Assembly: GCF_048128805.1 (NCBI RefSeq)
Contig: NC_136000.1
Coordinates: forward strand, 22,562,946 to 22,626,945
Reading direction: 5' to 3'
Source: Centroberyx gerrardi
Taxonomy: Eukaryota; Chordata; Actinopteri; Beryciformes; Berycidae
Length of the DNA stretch: 64,000 nucleotides
Part shown: positions 47,579 to 60,100 of the stretch, one piece after another
How positions within the stretch are numbered: the stretch's first letter is position 1
Layout: every line of letters begins with the position of its first letter
The notes under the pieces: model-generated
Seen by the model: the letters and a program-made list of their open reading frames with translations, nothing else
Databases searched by the model: none
What the model was told of the DNA's origin: nothing
Position numbers and translations under genes: made by a program

Positions 47579-49623
47579 AAGAGATCACCCTCCCACCTGA
47601 CATGCCACCAATGCATCCACCGGAACACCAGCTAGATATCAGCCCACCTAGATGGAGTGAAGTGGAGAAAACTGTGCATAGAGCAAGGGCCTCATCAGCT
47701 CCAGGTCCCAATGGAGTTCCATACAGGCTCTACAAAAATGCACCAGATGTCCTGCGATTCCTCTGGAGGCTCATGAAGGTGGTATGGCGCAAGCAGGAGA
47801 TACCAACATCCTGGCGGAGAGCCGGAGGAATCCTGATCCCAAAGGAAAAGGACTCATCAGAAATCGACCAATTCCGCCAGATCAGCCTCCTAAATGTCGA
47901 GGGCAAAATCTTCTTTAGCGTGGTGGCTCACAGGCTGTCGTGATACCTGCAAAGAAACCATCTGATTGACACATCAATCCAGAAAGCAGGGATATCAGGC
48001 TTCTCCAGTTGTCTGGAACTCGCTAGCACCATCTGGCATCAGATCCAGGTCGCCAAGAAGGAGAGAACAGACCTTCACATGGTGTTCCTGGACCTTGCCA
48101 ACGCCTTTGGCTCAGTCCCTCACAACCTCCTCTGGACTGCTTTCGACTTCTTCAGGGTCCCAGTGGCCCTCACAAGCCTCGTCAGGACGTACAGCTATGC
48201 TTGACAACAGCAGACTACACCACAGCGTGGCAATGTCTGGAGGTGGAAATCAAGGCAATCTGGCAAGCTGAAGCTCTGGTGTATGCAGTTCGGGCTCCTT
48301 CCACGCCTCATGTGGCCGCTAACCCTATATGAAGCTCCAATCTCGAAGGTGGAAAAGCTGGAGAGACTGATCAGCTCATACACAAGGAAGTGGCTTGGTC
48401 TTCCCAGGTGCCTCAGCAGTATAGGGCTCTACGGCAAAGGAGTCCTAGAGCTACCCATTTCTAGTCTCTCAGAGGAGTACAAGTGCGTCAAAGTAAGACT
48501 GGAGATGATGCTAACAGAGTTGAGTGATCCATTTGTAGCCCAAGCTGCCCCCACCCTGGCTACTGGGAGGAAATGGACCCCATCAGAAGCAACCGAGCAG
48601 GCAAAGGCGGCGCTCAAGCACAGGGACATCATGGGCCGAGTGCAGCAAGGGAGGAGTGGTCTTGGCCTTAGGGCCAGCACACCAGCCTGGAACAAGGCTA
48701 CTCTGTCTCAGAGACGCAGGCTTGTGATGCAGGAGATACGTCAGCAGGAGGAGGCAGCAAGGTGCGCAAAGGCCGTCACTCAGGCAAGGCAAGGGCAATG
48801 GATGAGATGGGAGGGAGTGGAGAAGAGAAAGATCTCCTGGAAAGAGCTGTGGGAAATGGAGACATTCAGAGCGAGCTTCACCATCAAGGCTGCCTATGAT
48901 GTCCTGCCATCTCCCAAGAATCTCAGCCAGTGGTACGGAGAAGACCCCATATGCTCCCTCTGCCCGACTCCAGCAACACTAAAATACATCCTGGTGGGCT
49001 GCAAGACCAGCCTCACTCAAGGCCGATACACCTGGCGGCACAACCAGGTGCTACGGTGTCTTGCAGCAGTGCTTAAAGGTCGGCGGATGAGCGTCAACGC
49101 CCTTCCTCCCCCTTCATCCCACTGGCCGGTGACAGCATTTGTCCGGGAAGGTGAGGGTCAAGCCAGACTCACCACATCAAGACCAGACACCGGGCGGCTA
49201 GGCGGGGCACGCAATTGGAAGATGGTGGCAGACTTAGGTCAGAGGCTCTGCTTCCCAGCTGAGATCGAGTCAGCCAACCTCAGACCAGACCTTGTGCTAT
49301 GGTCGCCCTCACTCCATCTCGTTTACATCATCGAGCTTACAGTGCCCTGGGAGGATGCAGTGGAGGAGGCCTACGAGCGCAAGAAGCTGAGGTACGCTGA
49401 GCTTGCGGCCGATGCACAACAACATGGCTGGAAAGCAAAGGTCCGACCGGTCGAAGTAGGCTGCAGAGGGTTTATAGCCACATCAATATCAAGGCTACTC
49501 CGGGAGATGGGAGTGCGAGGGAAGGCCCACCGGCAAGCAGTCAAAGACCTCTCCAGAGCTGCTGAAAAGGGCAGTCAGTGGCTCTGGATGAAGAGAAAGG
49601 ACTCCACCTGGGCCCTCAAGTGA
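47579..49623 (+). pseudogene. Reverse transcriptase / restriction-like endonuclease ORF, broken
   Basis: The fingers begin APGPNGVPYRLYK and continue to IPTSWRRAGGILIPKEKD. Palm motif A is seen as VFLDLANAFGSVPH. An in-frame TGA at 47941 (likely a decayed CGA codon) and a TGA at 48202 next to a frameshift interrupt the frame. From about 48245 the sequence jumps into the thumb (KLKLWCMQFGLLPR), so motif B and the catalytic Y-D-D motif C are deleted. The remaining 446-codon frame (48283-49620) is intact. It has a zinc knuckle (CSLCPTP...ILVGC...RHNQVL) and a PD-(D/E)xK-type endonuclease (RPDLVLW, IIELTVPWED, ERKKLRYAELA, VRPVEVGCRGF). It could not retrotranspose without the missing palm. Confidence 0.8.
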
Positions 49624-49790
49624 GTAGATGGCATCTAGGGGGTGAGCCCGGGACACCGGGATTCACTGCTGAACCCTCTGGAGGTGTCGTGGGTCTATCA
49701 GCGAAACATCGAGGAAACAGGGCGCCCACTTGATAACCCAAAAGTTGCCATCAATCAGTTGACCATCCCGCAGAGTCTAAGCAGCATGTC
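47579..49790 (+). mobile_element. Non-LTR retrotransposon with restriction-like endonuclease (dead copy)
   Basis: The element carries reverse-transcriptase fingers, part of the palm, thumb, a zinc knuckle and a C-terminal restriction-like endonuclease, then about 165 bp of 3' UTR. The 5' part is missing. This order (RT then endonuclease at the C-terminus, no APE domain) is the architecture of the R2/NeSL/Hero-type groups. The 3' boundary near 49790 is approximate. Confidence 0.75.
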
Positions 49791-50242
49791 TCACGTGTGC
49801 AATTAAGGGATATTAATATCTAGTCCTACATAACAGACCTCATCCTGCTCCTCTCTTCTTAGCTCAGGCATCTCATTGTGTTCATTTGGGCTGCATGTAA
49901 ACACTGAAAATTTACTTTGAGGAAAGTCAAGGAGCCTGGGCATGACAAATTCCCTTTTCCCTCTGCCTCTCTTGTGTCAGTGGAAAACACCCAGTTGTCG
50001 CTGTCCCCTAACCTCTTGTATAGTACTGAAATAGCCTGTGTGCTGAATCAGAGGTGTTAGCCTCTCAGGACCAATTACACTTTACATATTAGAATTAGTG
50101 TCTTATTATCTTGATTTACTGACATGGATCAAACCACAGACTGTTCAATAGAAATTTCCATGGATAAACAGTTTTGCTCAAAGGCAACTGACCCACCCAG
50201 TTTAAAATGCTGCACAGTATTTACACTGAAAACTTGCCTTAA

Positions 50243-50337
50243 TCAGGGACTACAGCCTAAGGACACTCTGTTTGGTCAACTGCCACTATACCACTAAAGC
50301 CAATAACCTGCTCTAAACTAAATTTCTAAAGACATAC
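50243..50337. repeat. Copy B of the dispersed repeat seen at 44541
   Basis: TACAGCCTAAGGA and CAATAACCTGCTCTAAAC blocks match copy A, but only about 15 bp separate them instead of 150 bp. Confidence 0.5.
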
Positions 50338-51364
50338 TTTGTTCTGTAGAAAACACGCCATTCTAGTTTTAAAAATGCTAGGTTTAAAAATGTTAGGTTT
50401 TGAATAGGCTACTGTATCTTATCAGCCTTGCTTGTCAGGCTATACATTAAAACAAAAGAACTAAATGGATGGGTAGTTAGATGTGAATGAGTATGATTGA
50501 TGCATAAATATATTTCAGCTTTAGGAGTTCAAGACATGATTATAATGATGAATTTCCTTTAGTGGAGACTAGATGACAATCTAACAGGCAGCCACTTATA
50601 TGCCAGGGTGTTCAGTAAACCACGCTTCTTTAAGAAGAGGAAACACAGTGAAAACATTTCTATGCTATTTGTTATATGAATAACAAATTATATGAATCGC
50701 AACCATCTTATGCAAAAACAGTTTTTATCTAACTGTTTTATCTACTGCAAAAGCTGTGTTGTGGTTTCTGTTGGTATGTACAAGTGGTGTTTCTTCCTGC
50801 CTGAGAGAACTGGTGGTTTACCAGGCGAAGCAGCAGAGTAAACAGATTTTAGACTGATCTGACAATGACTTTTGCATTCATCTGCTTTTTTGGTCGAGCT
50901 ATGCCATTACATTAACAATGAACACAGCAGAAAAAAACAACCCAAAAGGTGTAAATGAGTATCCATTAAAATGATGATATGCATAAATACATGCAGTTCT
51001 GTTTTCAACCAAGCAATGTGTCATGTCTTATAAGATCTAGAGCTCACTGTATCACCTGTTTGTTCAGCAAAATGTTTCTCAAAATGTTCTTTTTGTGTTG
51101 CAACATTCTTCCTCATGTCTGTCTGTGAGCCTCACACTGAGCGAGTGCTCCTCATTCTCACTGCTCAGATGGTCTCTGGACGTTCCTGCCCGAGGGTTCA
51201 TTTCAACATTTTGAGACAGGTGTACAGCCCTCTGTGGGGTTTTTTTGCATCTCACCCATAGGGCATTTCTCTGCAGTTAAAACACCTGCAGTTTTAACCA
51301 AGGTGCCATAAACATATCTTCTCCTCTCTTTATCAGAGCAGGATTGAGAGGTGTTTTGTCCATC

Positions 51365-54300
51365 ATGGAGCCTATAATTGACTCTCTAAAGTTTTTCCAT
51401 GTTGAGGCCAGTGGATTTTCTGTGTCACTCAGCCTCTTCTTCATCTTTCTGGCTCTTCTATACTGGTGAGTCACTTGAGCTCAATAGATAGATTGAGAGC
51501 AAAAGAGATACTTTGTTTTAAAAAGGTGAATAATAATAATAATAATCTGTTTTGGGGGGAAAGTTTTTCACTTTCTTACCTTGCTTTCTTTCTTTTTGGA
51601 TAGATCCTTGTGCTTATGTGACCATGAAATTAAACTTATAGTTGTGATCATTGATCACAACTATAAAATGACATCTTTTCAGTGTGTTTCTGTGTGTCAG
51701 AATGCTAGCTTTTTGTGAAATCCAGACAAATGTGCAAAGTGGTTAGTGGGGGTCAGATGTAACGTAGTGGTACAACTGTACTCACAGTTAAACAAACACA
51801 GCATCAAGCGCTCCCAGGTCCAGCAAGCGTCCAGTTAACGCTGATTCAACACTCTCTCTTACTGAAGTCATATTAGGCTACTTTGTTCCAAGTGCAAAAA
51901 TCTTCCTGGGAGAAGAACAGTATTTGCTCATGAATAGATTTGTTAAATAAATAATATTAGGCTATTAATATAATTATTCTGGCGATTGCCGTAACCCTGC
52001 AAATAATATCTAAAAAAATGAATTGATACAGAAGAGGATTAGGGCCACATGTGAAAAATGTATTTGAGTTCTGAGATTAATCTTTAAAGTCAGAATTCTG
52101 AGAAAAAAGTCAGAATTACTAGGAGTGTTTGTGTCGTCTGCGTACTGATGGGTGATACTTTCTCCCCCTCCCGGTAACTTTATGGAATGGATGGTCTTGT
52201 CGGACTTGATCAAAGTGGCACAACAACGCTTGGCACACTGATCATCCTAATGGAAAGGCATCAGTTACTGTCCCATTACACTTTATACAACTTTTTTCTT
52301 ATGGCAATTTCACCCAATGACCTTCTATCTCCCAAACCAAATTTCTAAAATGTTTTAAACAAACAGCTATGCTCCACTCCACACTTCATATAGGCAACCT
52401 GACAGCATCCCTGACTGAACAGAGTATATCTACTATCTCTCTGCTTGGTAGGCTATTTGAAATAATTGATCCTGCTACCCGATTGTTGCTCTGTAATGTC
52501 AGACACAGAGCAATTTTCTGTTTGCATAGAGAATTTGTTTTACATTATGTTGGTCATGCTGGTCAGTGTTTCCCACAGGTTCTCAAGTTATTTGTAGTGG
52601 TGGGAACCTGGGGTGTGCAAGAAGAACAGAATATAATCAGTTTTATTATGTTAGTTTATTAGTTTGGAGTGGCCTGGTATTGTGTTTAGCCACTACAAAT
52701 GAGTCAAGAGAGAAACACTAAAGTTTGAATTGTTTTGCACAAGCCTACGGAGTGCAGAGGGTGAAATATCCAGGTGGTAAAGCTACAGTGTATTGAAGAG
52801 ATGTCATCAGCAGCAATAGCATCAGCATCACCCTCTTCTCTGCCATCACTAGCTTGGTCAACTCTACACTGGCTCTCTGACACACTGGCCCACGTTTCAC
52901 TTACAGCCAGTTAGCAGGTGAATAAGCCAGGATGTTTTTATATGGATTTATAATGCAGGCAAGCAGCTGATTAAGGCCACATCCTTTATTCAACATGTGG
53001 AGACAGAAATTCTACATGGCAGAGGTTTTAGGAGTCTTGGGGGATGTTTACAGTTCCCTGAGCAAATAATAATAATGTTGTGTGTTTATGTGCTGCTTAG
53101 GCGGTATGTGCAGAAGATGTGGTAATATTCGTTGGAATTCTTTATTCATCACTCACCAAGACACCTCTGCACTCTTACTCTCTCTCTCCTAGGTATTCAG
53201 TCTTCCCCTATTCGATCCTCTCTCGATGTGGAATCAAACATCCCAAGCCATCACCGTTCTTGGGCAACGCATTGCTGTTTCGCCAGGTAAGACATGACTG
53301 TGGAAGGTTTGATAGAATCTCTAACATCTGCTGTGCATTCTCCATCCAACTTGTGAGATTTTCCTTTGGTTTTCTAGTCTTTTGTCCTTAGCAAAGCATT
53401 TCACCCGTGTCAAAACCACTTAAGACCTTGAGTCAAACACACACACACTCACACACACAGGCATGTTACCCCCTAAGATGAGAGAAATCTTGCTTCCAAC
53501 ATATTACTGCACTTCATTAGATTTGTTCATTAAAGAAGGTTCACAAGTAATTACTTTTTTGTACCATGTGACCGCCAAATAGATTAACGTATTGATAATT
53601 GTTTAGTTAATTAGTTTTGTGATGAATATGTAAAAAGAAGAAAAGGTAAGTGGGCTTGTTCACTTTAAAGTCGAGATGAAACGGCATTTCGAGAGTATCT
53701 AACTTCCGTATCGTGACGTATTTCCGAGTGAAACAGGAAAGACAGGCGGGACATAACGTTGGGAGGAATTTGATTTGAACGTTGAAAAGTGGGCGTGTCA
53801 TAACACCCGAAGACACACCGAAGTACCATGCTGTTGCTAGCTAGCTAATGGGTGGATGTCATGATATTATTGGTTGAAATTGGTTATGGGCATGCTTACG
53901 TAAGCACATGGCATATTTTGTTTTACAGGAAGAAAACATGATTGAATTTTGATATAAGAATACAAAGAAATTGATTTTTTGTATTTTTTTTGGCATATAT
54001 TGTTAAATAGGTGCACAATATGACCGGGGATGTGATCTAAAAGGGTTAAAAAGGCATTTTTCATTTCATCTCGACTTTAATATACAAAGTACGTATGTCT
54101 GTATTGAAATTTTTGCAGTGTATTCTTCTCCTCTCGAGTTTCCTCCTTATCTTCTTTTTCAACCAATCCACCCTTTGCTGCTTGTCCCTTCTGGTCTATT
54201 GTTCAACAGCCTGGCCACTGTCACTGTCACTCTCTCCTTGAGGAGTGTTAAGGCCAATTTATACTTGTGCGTTGAAGTGTCGCTATAGCTACGCCATAGG

Positions 54301-55578
54301 TCTTTGCGGTGCCAGTGTGTGAGTGCCACTGTGAGTGGCCCGCTTTGTATTTCCTCCTATCTGCATCTGGTTGATGGCCGCTTATAGTAAAGACAATGGA
54401 GCAGATCAAAGAGAGACTAGTTAAGGAGGTTTGCAAATAAGACACCTCATCTCCAAATTACAAAGAGTACCAGATGTCACTGAATTCGTGGTGAGAAATA
54501 TCCCACAACGTCAGAGAATGTAAACACCACTACTACTGTTGTTTTTACTTCTGTGTTAACGAAGCACACCGCTGCCATCTAGTGTTTCGTGGTCTACACG
54601 CAGATTCATCAGCGCAGAACTATAACTGCTCGCACCGCCATAGGCACCTACGGCGTGGCAACAGCGACACTAAGTTGGCCTTGAGGCCTGTTACATACTC
54701 GCAAAACACGCAACAACGCCAAGGGCAACGCAAGGGGTGTTTCTCACGTTCTTGCACAGCCAAATGTGTAAGCCAAAATTTGTAATGCAACGTTAACGTT
54801 TGACCTTTTCAAGGTCTGCTGCAGTCCTTCCTGACGTTGCTCTTTAACTTTCTTTTCAGGGTTATTTCGAACGTGTCACTGATCTCATAGAGAAATACGG
54901 CAAAGTGTGTGGGTAAGACAATGAGACATTTCTACATTAGCATTCTGTCAAACACAATGGTCTAAACAGAATCCTTTTTTAATTTCAATTCTCCCACAAT
55001 GTGTTGTGAGATGAACACATAATGCTAATATTCAGGGCAAATTAAAATAAAGTTAAATAATCAAATAGTGAATAAATTAATAAATAAATAAATACAGGTA
55101 TTGTTAAATAAGTAATTCAATATCTAAATAAACAGATCATTAGATATAACAGTTGTCTATTTATCTATTTGTGTACTCATTTAATTTATTTATTTCAGTG
55201 TCACAAGATATTCACATTGCCTGTTTCAAAACTTGCTAGGTGAGATAATCTGTAAGAGTAAAATGCAGCTCAATTGTATGTACATAGTATTTTCTTCACT
55301 GTACTATTTTACATCAACAATTTTGGTAAGAATATTTGTCAGGTATAATAATATATCTAATCTAAATCTAATAAATATCACTATTGGCCTTCAGAAACCC
55401 ATATTGGTCGATCCCTAATGTGCATGCATGTCTTTGTGTGTTTTGTCTCAGACTCAATTTGTTATGTTTCAGGTACTATATGGGCCGGTCACCGGTGGTG
55501 TTGGTAGCAGACCCTGACATTCTCAAACAAGTGATGGTCAAGGAGTTCAGCAGCTTCCCTAACAGAACAAGCAAGGTA

Positions 55579-55615
<37 letters not shown>

Positions 55616-57073
55616 GGCTCCAGGGAGTCCTCGTCGCGCTCCGGCCCTCTCTCATCACAGCAGAGCTGGAGCTCAGTTTAATGCGCTTGGTAGCACAGGA
55701 AATGCTCATGACACTGCTGACGTCTCGCCACGGGAAGAGCTTGGCAGTAGATGCACTCCGGTGGGTCCTGAATCCCATCCGCAGCGGACGGGCCCGAGGC
55801 ATTCAAAGCAGCTGCGGTGCTGGTTCGCGGCGGAGATCGGGCTGGGGCAAGTCGGGCAGTAGCCTAGTTCAATTCCAAATGGAGCCCCCTCAAACTTTCT
55901 CTATCAAAACGAGTGAGGATCGGATGTGTGTGTGTGCGCGTGTGTGTTCACTGCATTGTGGGGGAATGATGTGTGTTTTCTGTACAAGTTCACGCTTTGT
56001 GATTTCAGGAGAATACTCTTCGGGGCTTTGGTGGCACTGACAGAATGTGCCCTCCTCACCCTCAGGATCCCACAGTTGAACCTAATACAGGAGAGTGGTG
56101 TGTGGCAGAACAGGGCAGAAGAGGGCAAGGCAGAGAACAGAGCGTGAAGGAACAAAGCAGGACAGTGCAGGGTGGAGGAGAGCAGGGTGGAAGAAAAGGA
56201 GAGTTGAGTGAAGCAGAACAGAATAGAGTAACGTAGACAAGAACAGAACAAAATAGAGGAAAACAAAAAAGCGGAGAGAAGAGCACAGAACCAGCTATAA
56301 ACAACAGTATGGCAGGGCAGGGGAGAACAGAGCAGTGCAAGGCTACAATCTCTCTTTATCTTATTTATTTTTGTCTTAGGCTGCAATGAATAACCGCAAT
56401 AACTCCTTCTCAAGCCTTACGTTCAGGTGCACTACTCAAAACACACACAAATAACATCATATCGTAGTAGGGTGAAAGAAAGACTCTAATCAGATCCTTT
56501 TAACCAAAATAACATAGCCGGCATTTATTTCACAATAAAAATAATATATTCCAATAACCTCTTTAAACAAAATCAACATAAATCATTCCAATACAAAAAT
56601 AAAGTTTCTTATATGTTTCAGTCCATAAATCCCCTTTTTGTTTTGTTTAGTGTCCTTTATCACAGTCCTTTTTGGTTTAATTCCAAAAGAAAAAATTCTG
56701 AGCTCTGTAAAACCCAAAGTATCAAAACAAAAAAAATACTTCAACGTACATCTACCCGGGTAGTATGGTTTTAGTGGAAAGAAATGGTTGTTAGCAAATC
56801 CTGTCCACTGCACCTCTGTAGTAGACTCCTCACTGTCCATCAGCAGTAGATGGTCCACAGCTCAGTAACATCCGTCTTCTCACTCACAAAACCAAGCACA
56901 AAATAAACAACAACCAGAGAATGAATAAACATAACACACAAAAAGGATTTATGGATTTATGCAGTTCACATCAGTTAGACTTCACCTTACTTTACCTCAC
57001 TGTTCTTGCACTTCTGCCGTATTGCTACTTCCATTCTTTCTTTGTTCAGTTCTGGAAAATTCTACTCTGCTCG

Positions 57074-57116
<43 letters not shown>

Positions 57117-60100
57117 CGCTCTCTCTGCAGTTCGCTCCAAAGACAGGCTACTACTGACACCTGCTGGCGGAACACACCAACTACTAAGACGACACACATT
57201 GACTGTGCTCACATTAGGTGGGCTACAACAGTATAGCAGGAAGGTCCAGAAGAAAACACAATAATGCAGAGTAGAACAAAGCAGAGCAGAGGAGAGTAGA
57301 TCAGGGTAGATCAGAGCAGCACACTGAAGGATATGGCAAGGTATCCCAGGATGCCACAGTCTAGGCAATATGCATCACAGAGGGTTCAGAGGTCACAAGG
57401 CCACCCTCACTTTCATCATCCTCCATATTGGCTCTGTGCTGTACAGGGCCTGTGAAATGTCAAAGGGGGATGGAGCAGGCTGGGGGAAATCAATGCACTT
57501 TGGAAACAGTGTAGAGCTCCTGGGCTTTGTTTTCAGCACACGAATGGTGGGCCGGTTGGGGTGCAGACAGACAGTATTTTTCTGTTGCTCATACTTCTGG
57601 ATCCCCAGTGTGATGTGCACACTAGAGGGCTGTTTATGCATGTGAACCACACCATGAGTCTTAGATGTGTTTCTATGGCAAATATATTTGCCATAGACAT
57701 GAGCATGAACTTTGTAATTTCATGTAATATTAAAAGATGTGTTTTTGCCCGTCCTCTCCTTTCCTCCTATGAAGACTTTTAACATTTACACCAAGCCTGT
57801 GACTGACTCTCTGCTGCTGCTGAGGGACGAACATTGGAAGAAAGTCCGTGGCATGTTTACCCCATCTTTCAGCGCTGCTAAGATGAAAGAGGTGAGAGTT
57901 TCCTTTCTTCCCTCTTTCACCTCCTTCCTCTCTTTCTCTCATCCCTTACCTCAGCCAGTACCTCGCATGCTCCCTGAGGATGAAAAGTTTTTCAAAAAAA
58001 CAGCTCTGGAATACTAATTTCTAGTAACTTTTAATTAGGATATCTGACGAAATTGATCAGATAAATTAAAAACAAAGAAAGAATTCACTCCCATAAATTC
58101 ACAGTTTATCATACAAAACAAGATGCCACATCAAACAGTTTGCTGCTTTTTACAACCACCAATATCATTTTTTTTAAAAAATCATATCACTTTTTAAAGC
58201 TTTAGGATGTTTTATGACTCAGGTGCTAAACAAATGACAGATCTGATGTGACAAGAACTGTTTGTCAGTAGGCTTTCAGCCAAGCTATCTAGTTTGGCCT
58301 ATTTCTAATTAATAACAACAATAATAATAATATATAATATGAATAAGTAAAGATTTCCGTTTTGGAATTACAGTGTTTTATGTAGTTGTGTATTCCTTCC
58401 AACTAACTGCACTGATATTATGTGGTTTCTAGTCATTTATTTATTGTGGTGCACTGGTCCTTTGTCCAAGCCCTGTTACAACACCGGCTTTAGCTTGAAA
58501 AATTTTTTTTAATTATAAAGTACAATACAAAAAGCTAGCCTGGAGAATAATGAGCCATGCAAATCAACGTTTTAGACAAGACGCAACCCATCTACTGTAA
58601 TATGGTGAAGAATAAAGTTAGCTACCTCACTATCTGTAGCCTACTTAGCTAAACTGATGGTCAACACTAGCTTAACTGAGTACCTAACATATTCATAGTC
58701 ATGCTGGTAACTGCCAGTGTAGATAGCTGGCTAAGTAGGCTAATGTCAGCCTGTTTTTTGCATAGGGGGTGGAAGGACTATCCTGTCTGCTGCTACTGGT
58801 GTTAATGCTGGTTTATGTCCAAAAGGACCTTTATTTTCGCCTCTGGGACCGCATTAGTTTCAGGCCCTGTTGAATAGCTACCAAACTAACGTTGGAGTCA
58901 GTTTAGCTGCAAAACAACCACCTTGCTATTTTAAAAATAAACAGATGAAAATATGGTGTTGTAATGATAAGAGGGAAAGATTACATACTTAGAAGCATGC
59001 AGGAGACGGAGGCAAATATTGACAATTTTTACATGGGCCTAATTGTGACAGAGCCATCCCTAAGTGGCCCTAAGTGGTGTTGCACATAGTGGCAACAAAG
59101 CTATTAACCATTTGTTGTTGACAGACAGTCATGATATAAGAAGACTACTTGGCACAATATCATCTCTTTCCTTTGTGAGCCACAGGAACTAAAACATCGA
59201 CAAACGTGTGTCCTCCTCCACAAGTCCCAATAGCCTACCCTTTAGAGCATGTTGCTTGACAGATATTTATCTATGCACACCGAAGCTGTGGTGAGCTAAC
59301 CAGTGTTTACCTAATATACAGTGTATACTGTATATTCTACTGTGGCTGGCCGTCACGGTAAAACATGATCTGCAATGCTAAAATATTTTCTATAGTGTTT
59401 TCTATAGTGTTTGTATAGTCAATTAGTAGCAGCGCCACTGCTGAAAATGCACAAGATTTTTTAAAAATCAAATGTATTTCTGCCAAGATGCATCTTCATG
59501 ATCGAAATGACAAACAGTGACATGTGGTCACAGACAGAGCCCCCCCCCCCCTTACTGCTCAAACACACATTATTTTTCCAACATGGGGTTTTTCTAAACC
59601 AAAAATAAATCACCTACCGTATCATTCCCCGGTGATCTCCATTGGGACGAATGACCATTCTCTCTTGTAAGAGAGACATATTTCAACACATTTCCTCCAT
59701 TGAAACATTGTTGTCCTTGAAAAAAGAAAAAGTGTAATCCATTCCCAGGAAATCCCAGCAATCATGGCAAGTGTCTCTGTCTTTCTGTGTGTGTATAGAT
59801 GGTTCCCCTCATCAACACAGCCATTAATAGCCTGATGAACAACTTGAATGCATATGCAGAGTCAGGAGAGGCCTTTGACATCCACAGGTAATTGCAAACA
59901 CATATATAAATACTTTCCTCATACAGTCTTTTTCTTTGATTCAATCTAATGCACTCTCCTTTTTTCTACATGGTAGAATTCTATATAAATTCCTCTGTAG
60001 GTTTCATGTTTGCATGTATCTTTTATCAAACCCACATCCATGCTTCTGTGTTTTTGGATCTGCAATGTTCATTTTTTCACCATGAACAACGTTTAATAAA

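Larger units (their letters stand above)
38937..51364. other. Gene-free, transposon-rich interval between parp12 and tbxas1
   Basis: No host gene was recognised in about 12.4 kb. Identified contents are the possible parp12 3' UTR (to about 39680), a possible short transcription unit or LTR (40481-40859), a foldback (41230-41378), hAT-like remnants (42950-44480), a Gypsy fragment (45633-47065) and a non-LTR element (47579-49790). The stretches 41400-42890, 44780-45630, 47070-47575 and 49800-51360 hold AT-rich sequence in which I see nothing definable. Confidence 0.7.

Noticed and set aside
55384-56040. A 218-codon open frame through tbxas1 exon 4
   Set aside because: Only 55473-55575 is tbxas1 coding. 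The rest crosses a good donor site, a (CA)n tract and intron sequence.
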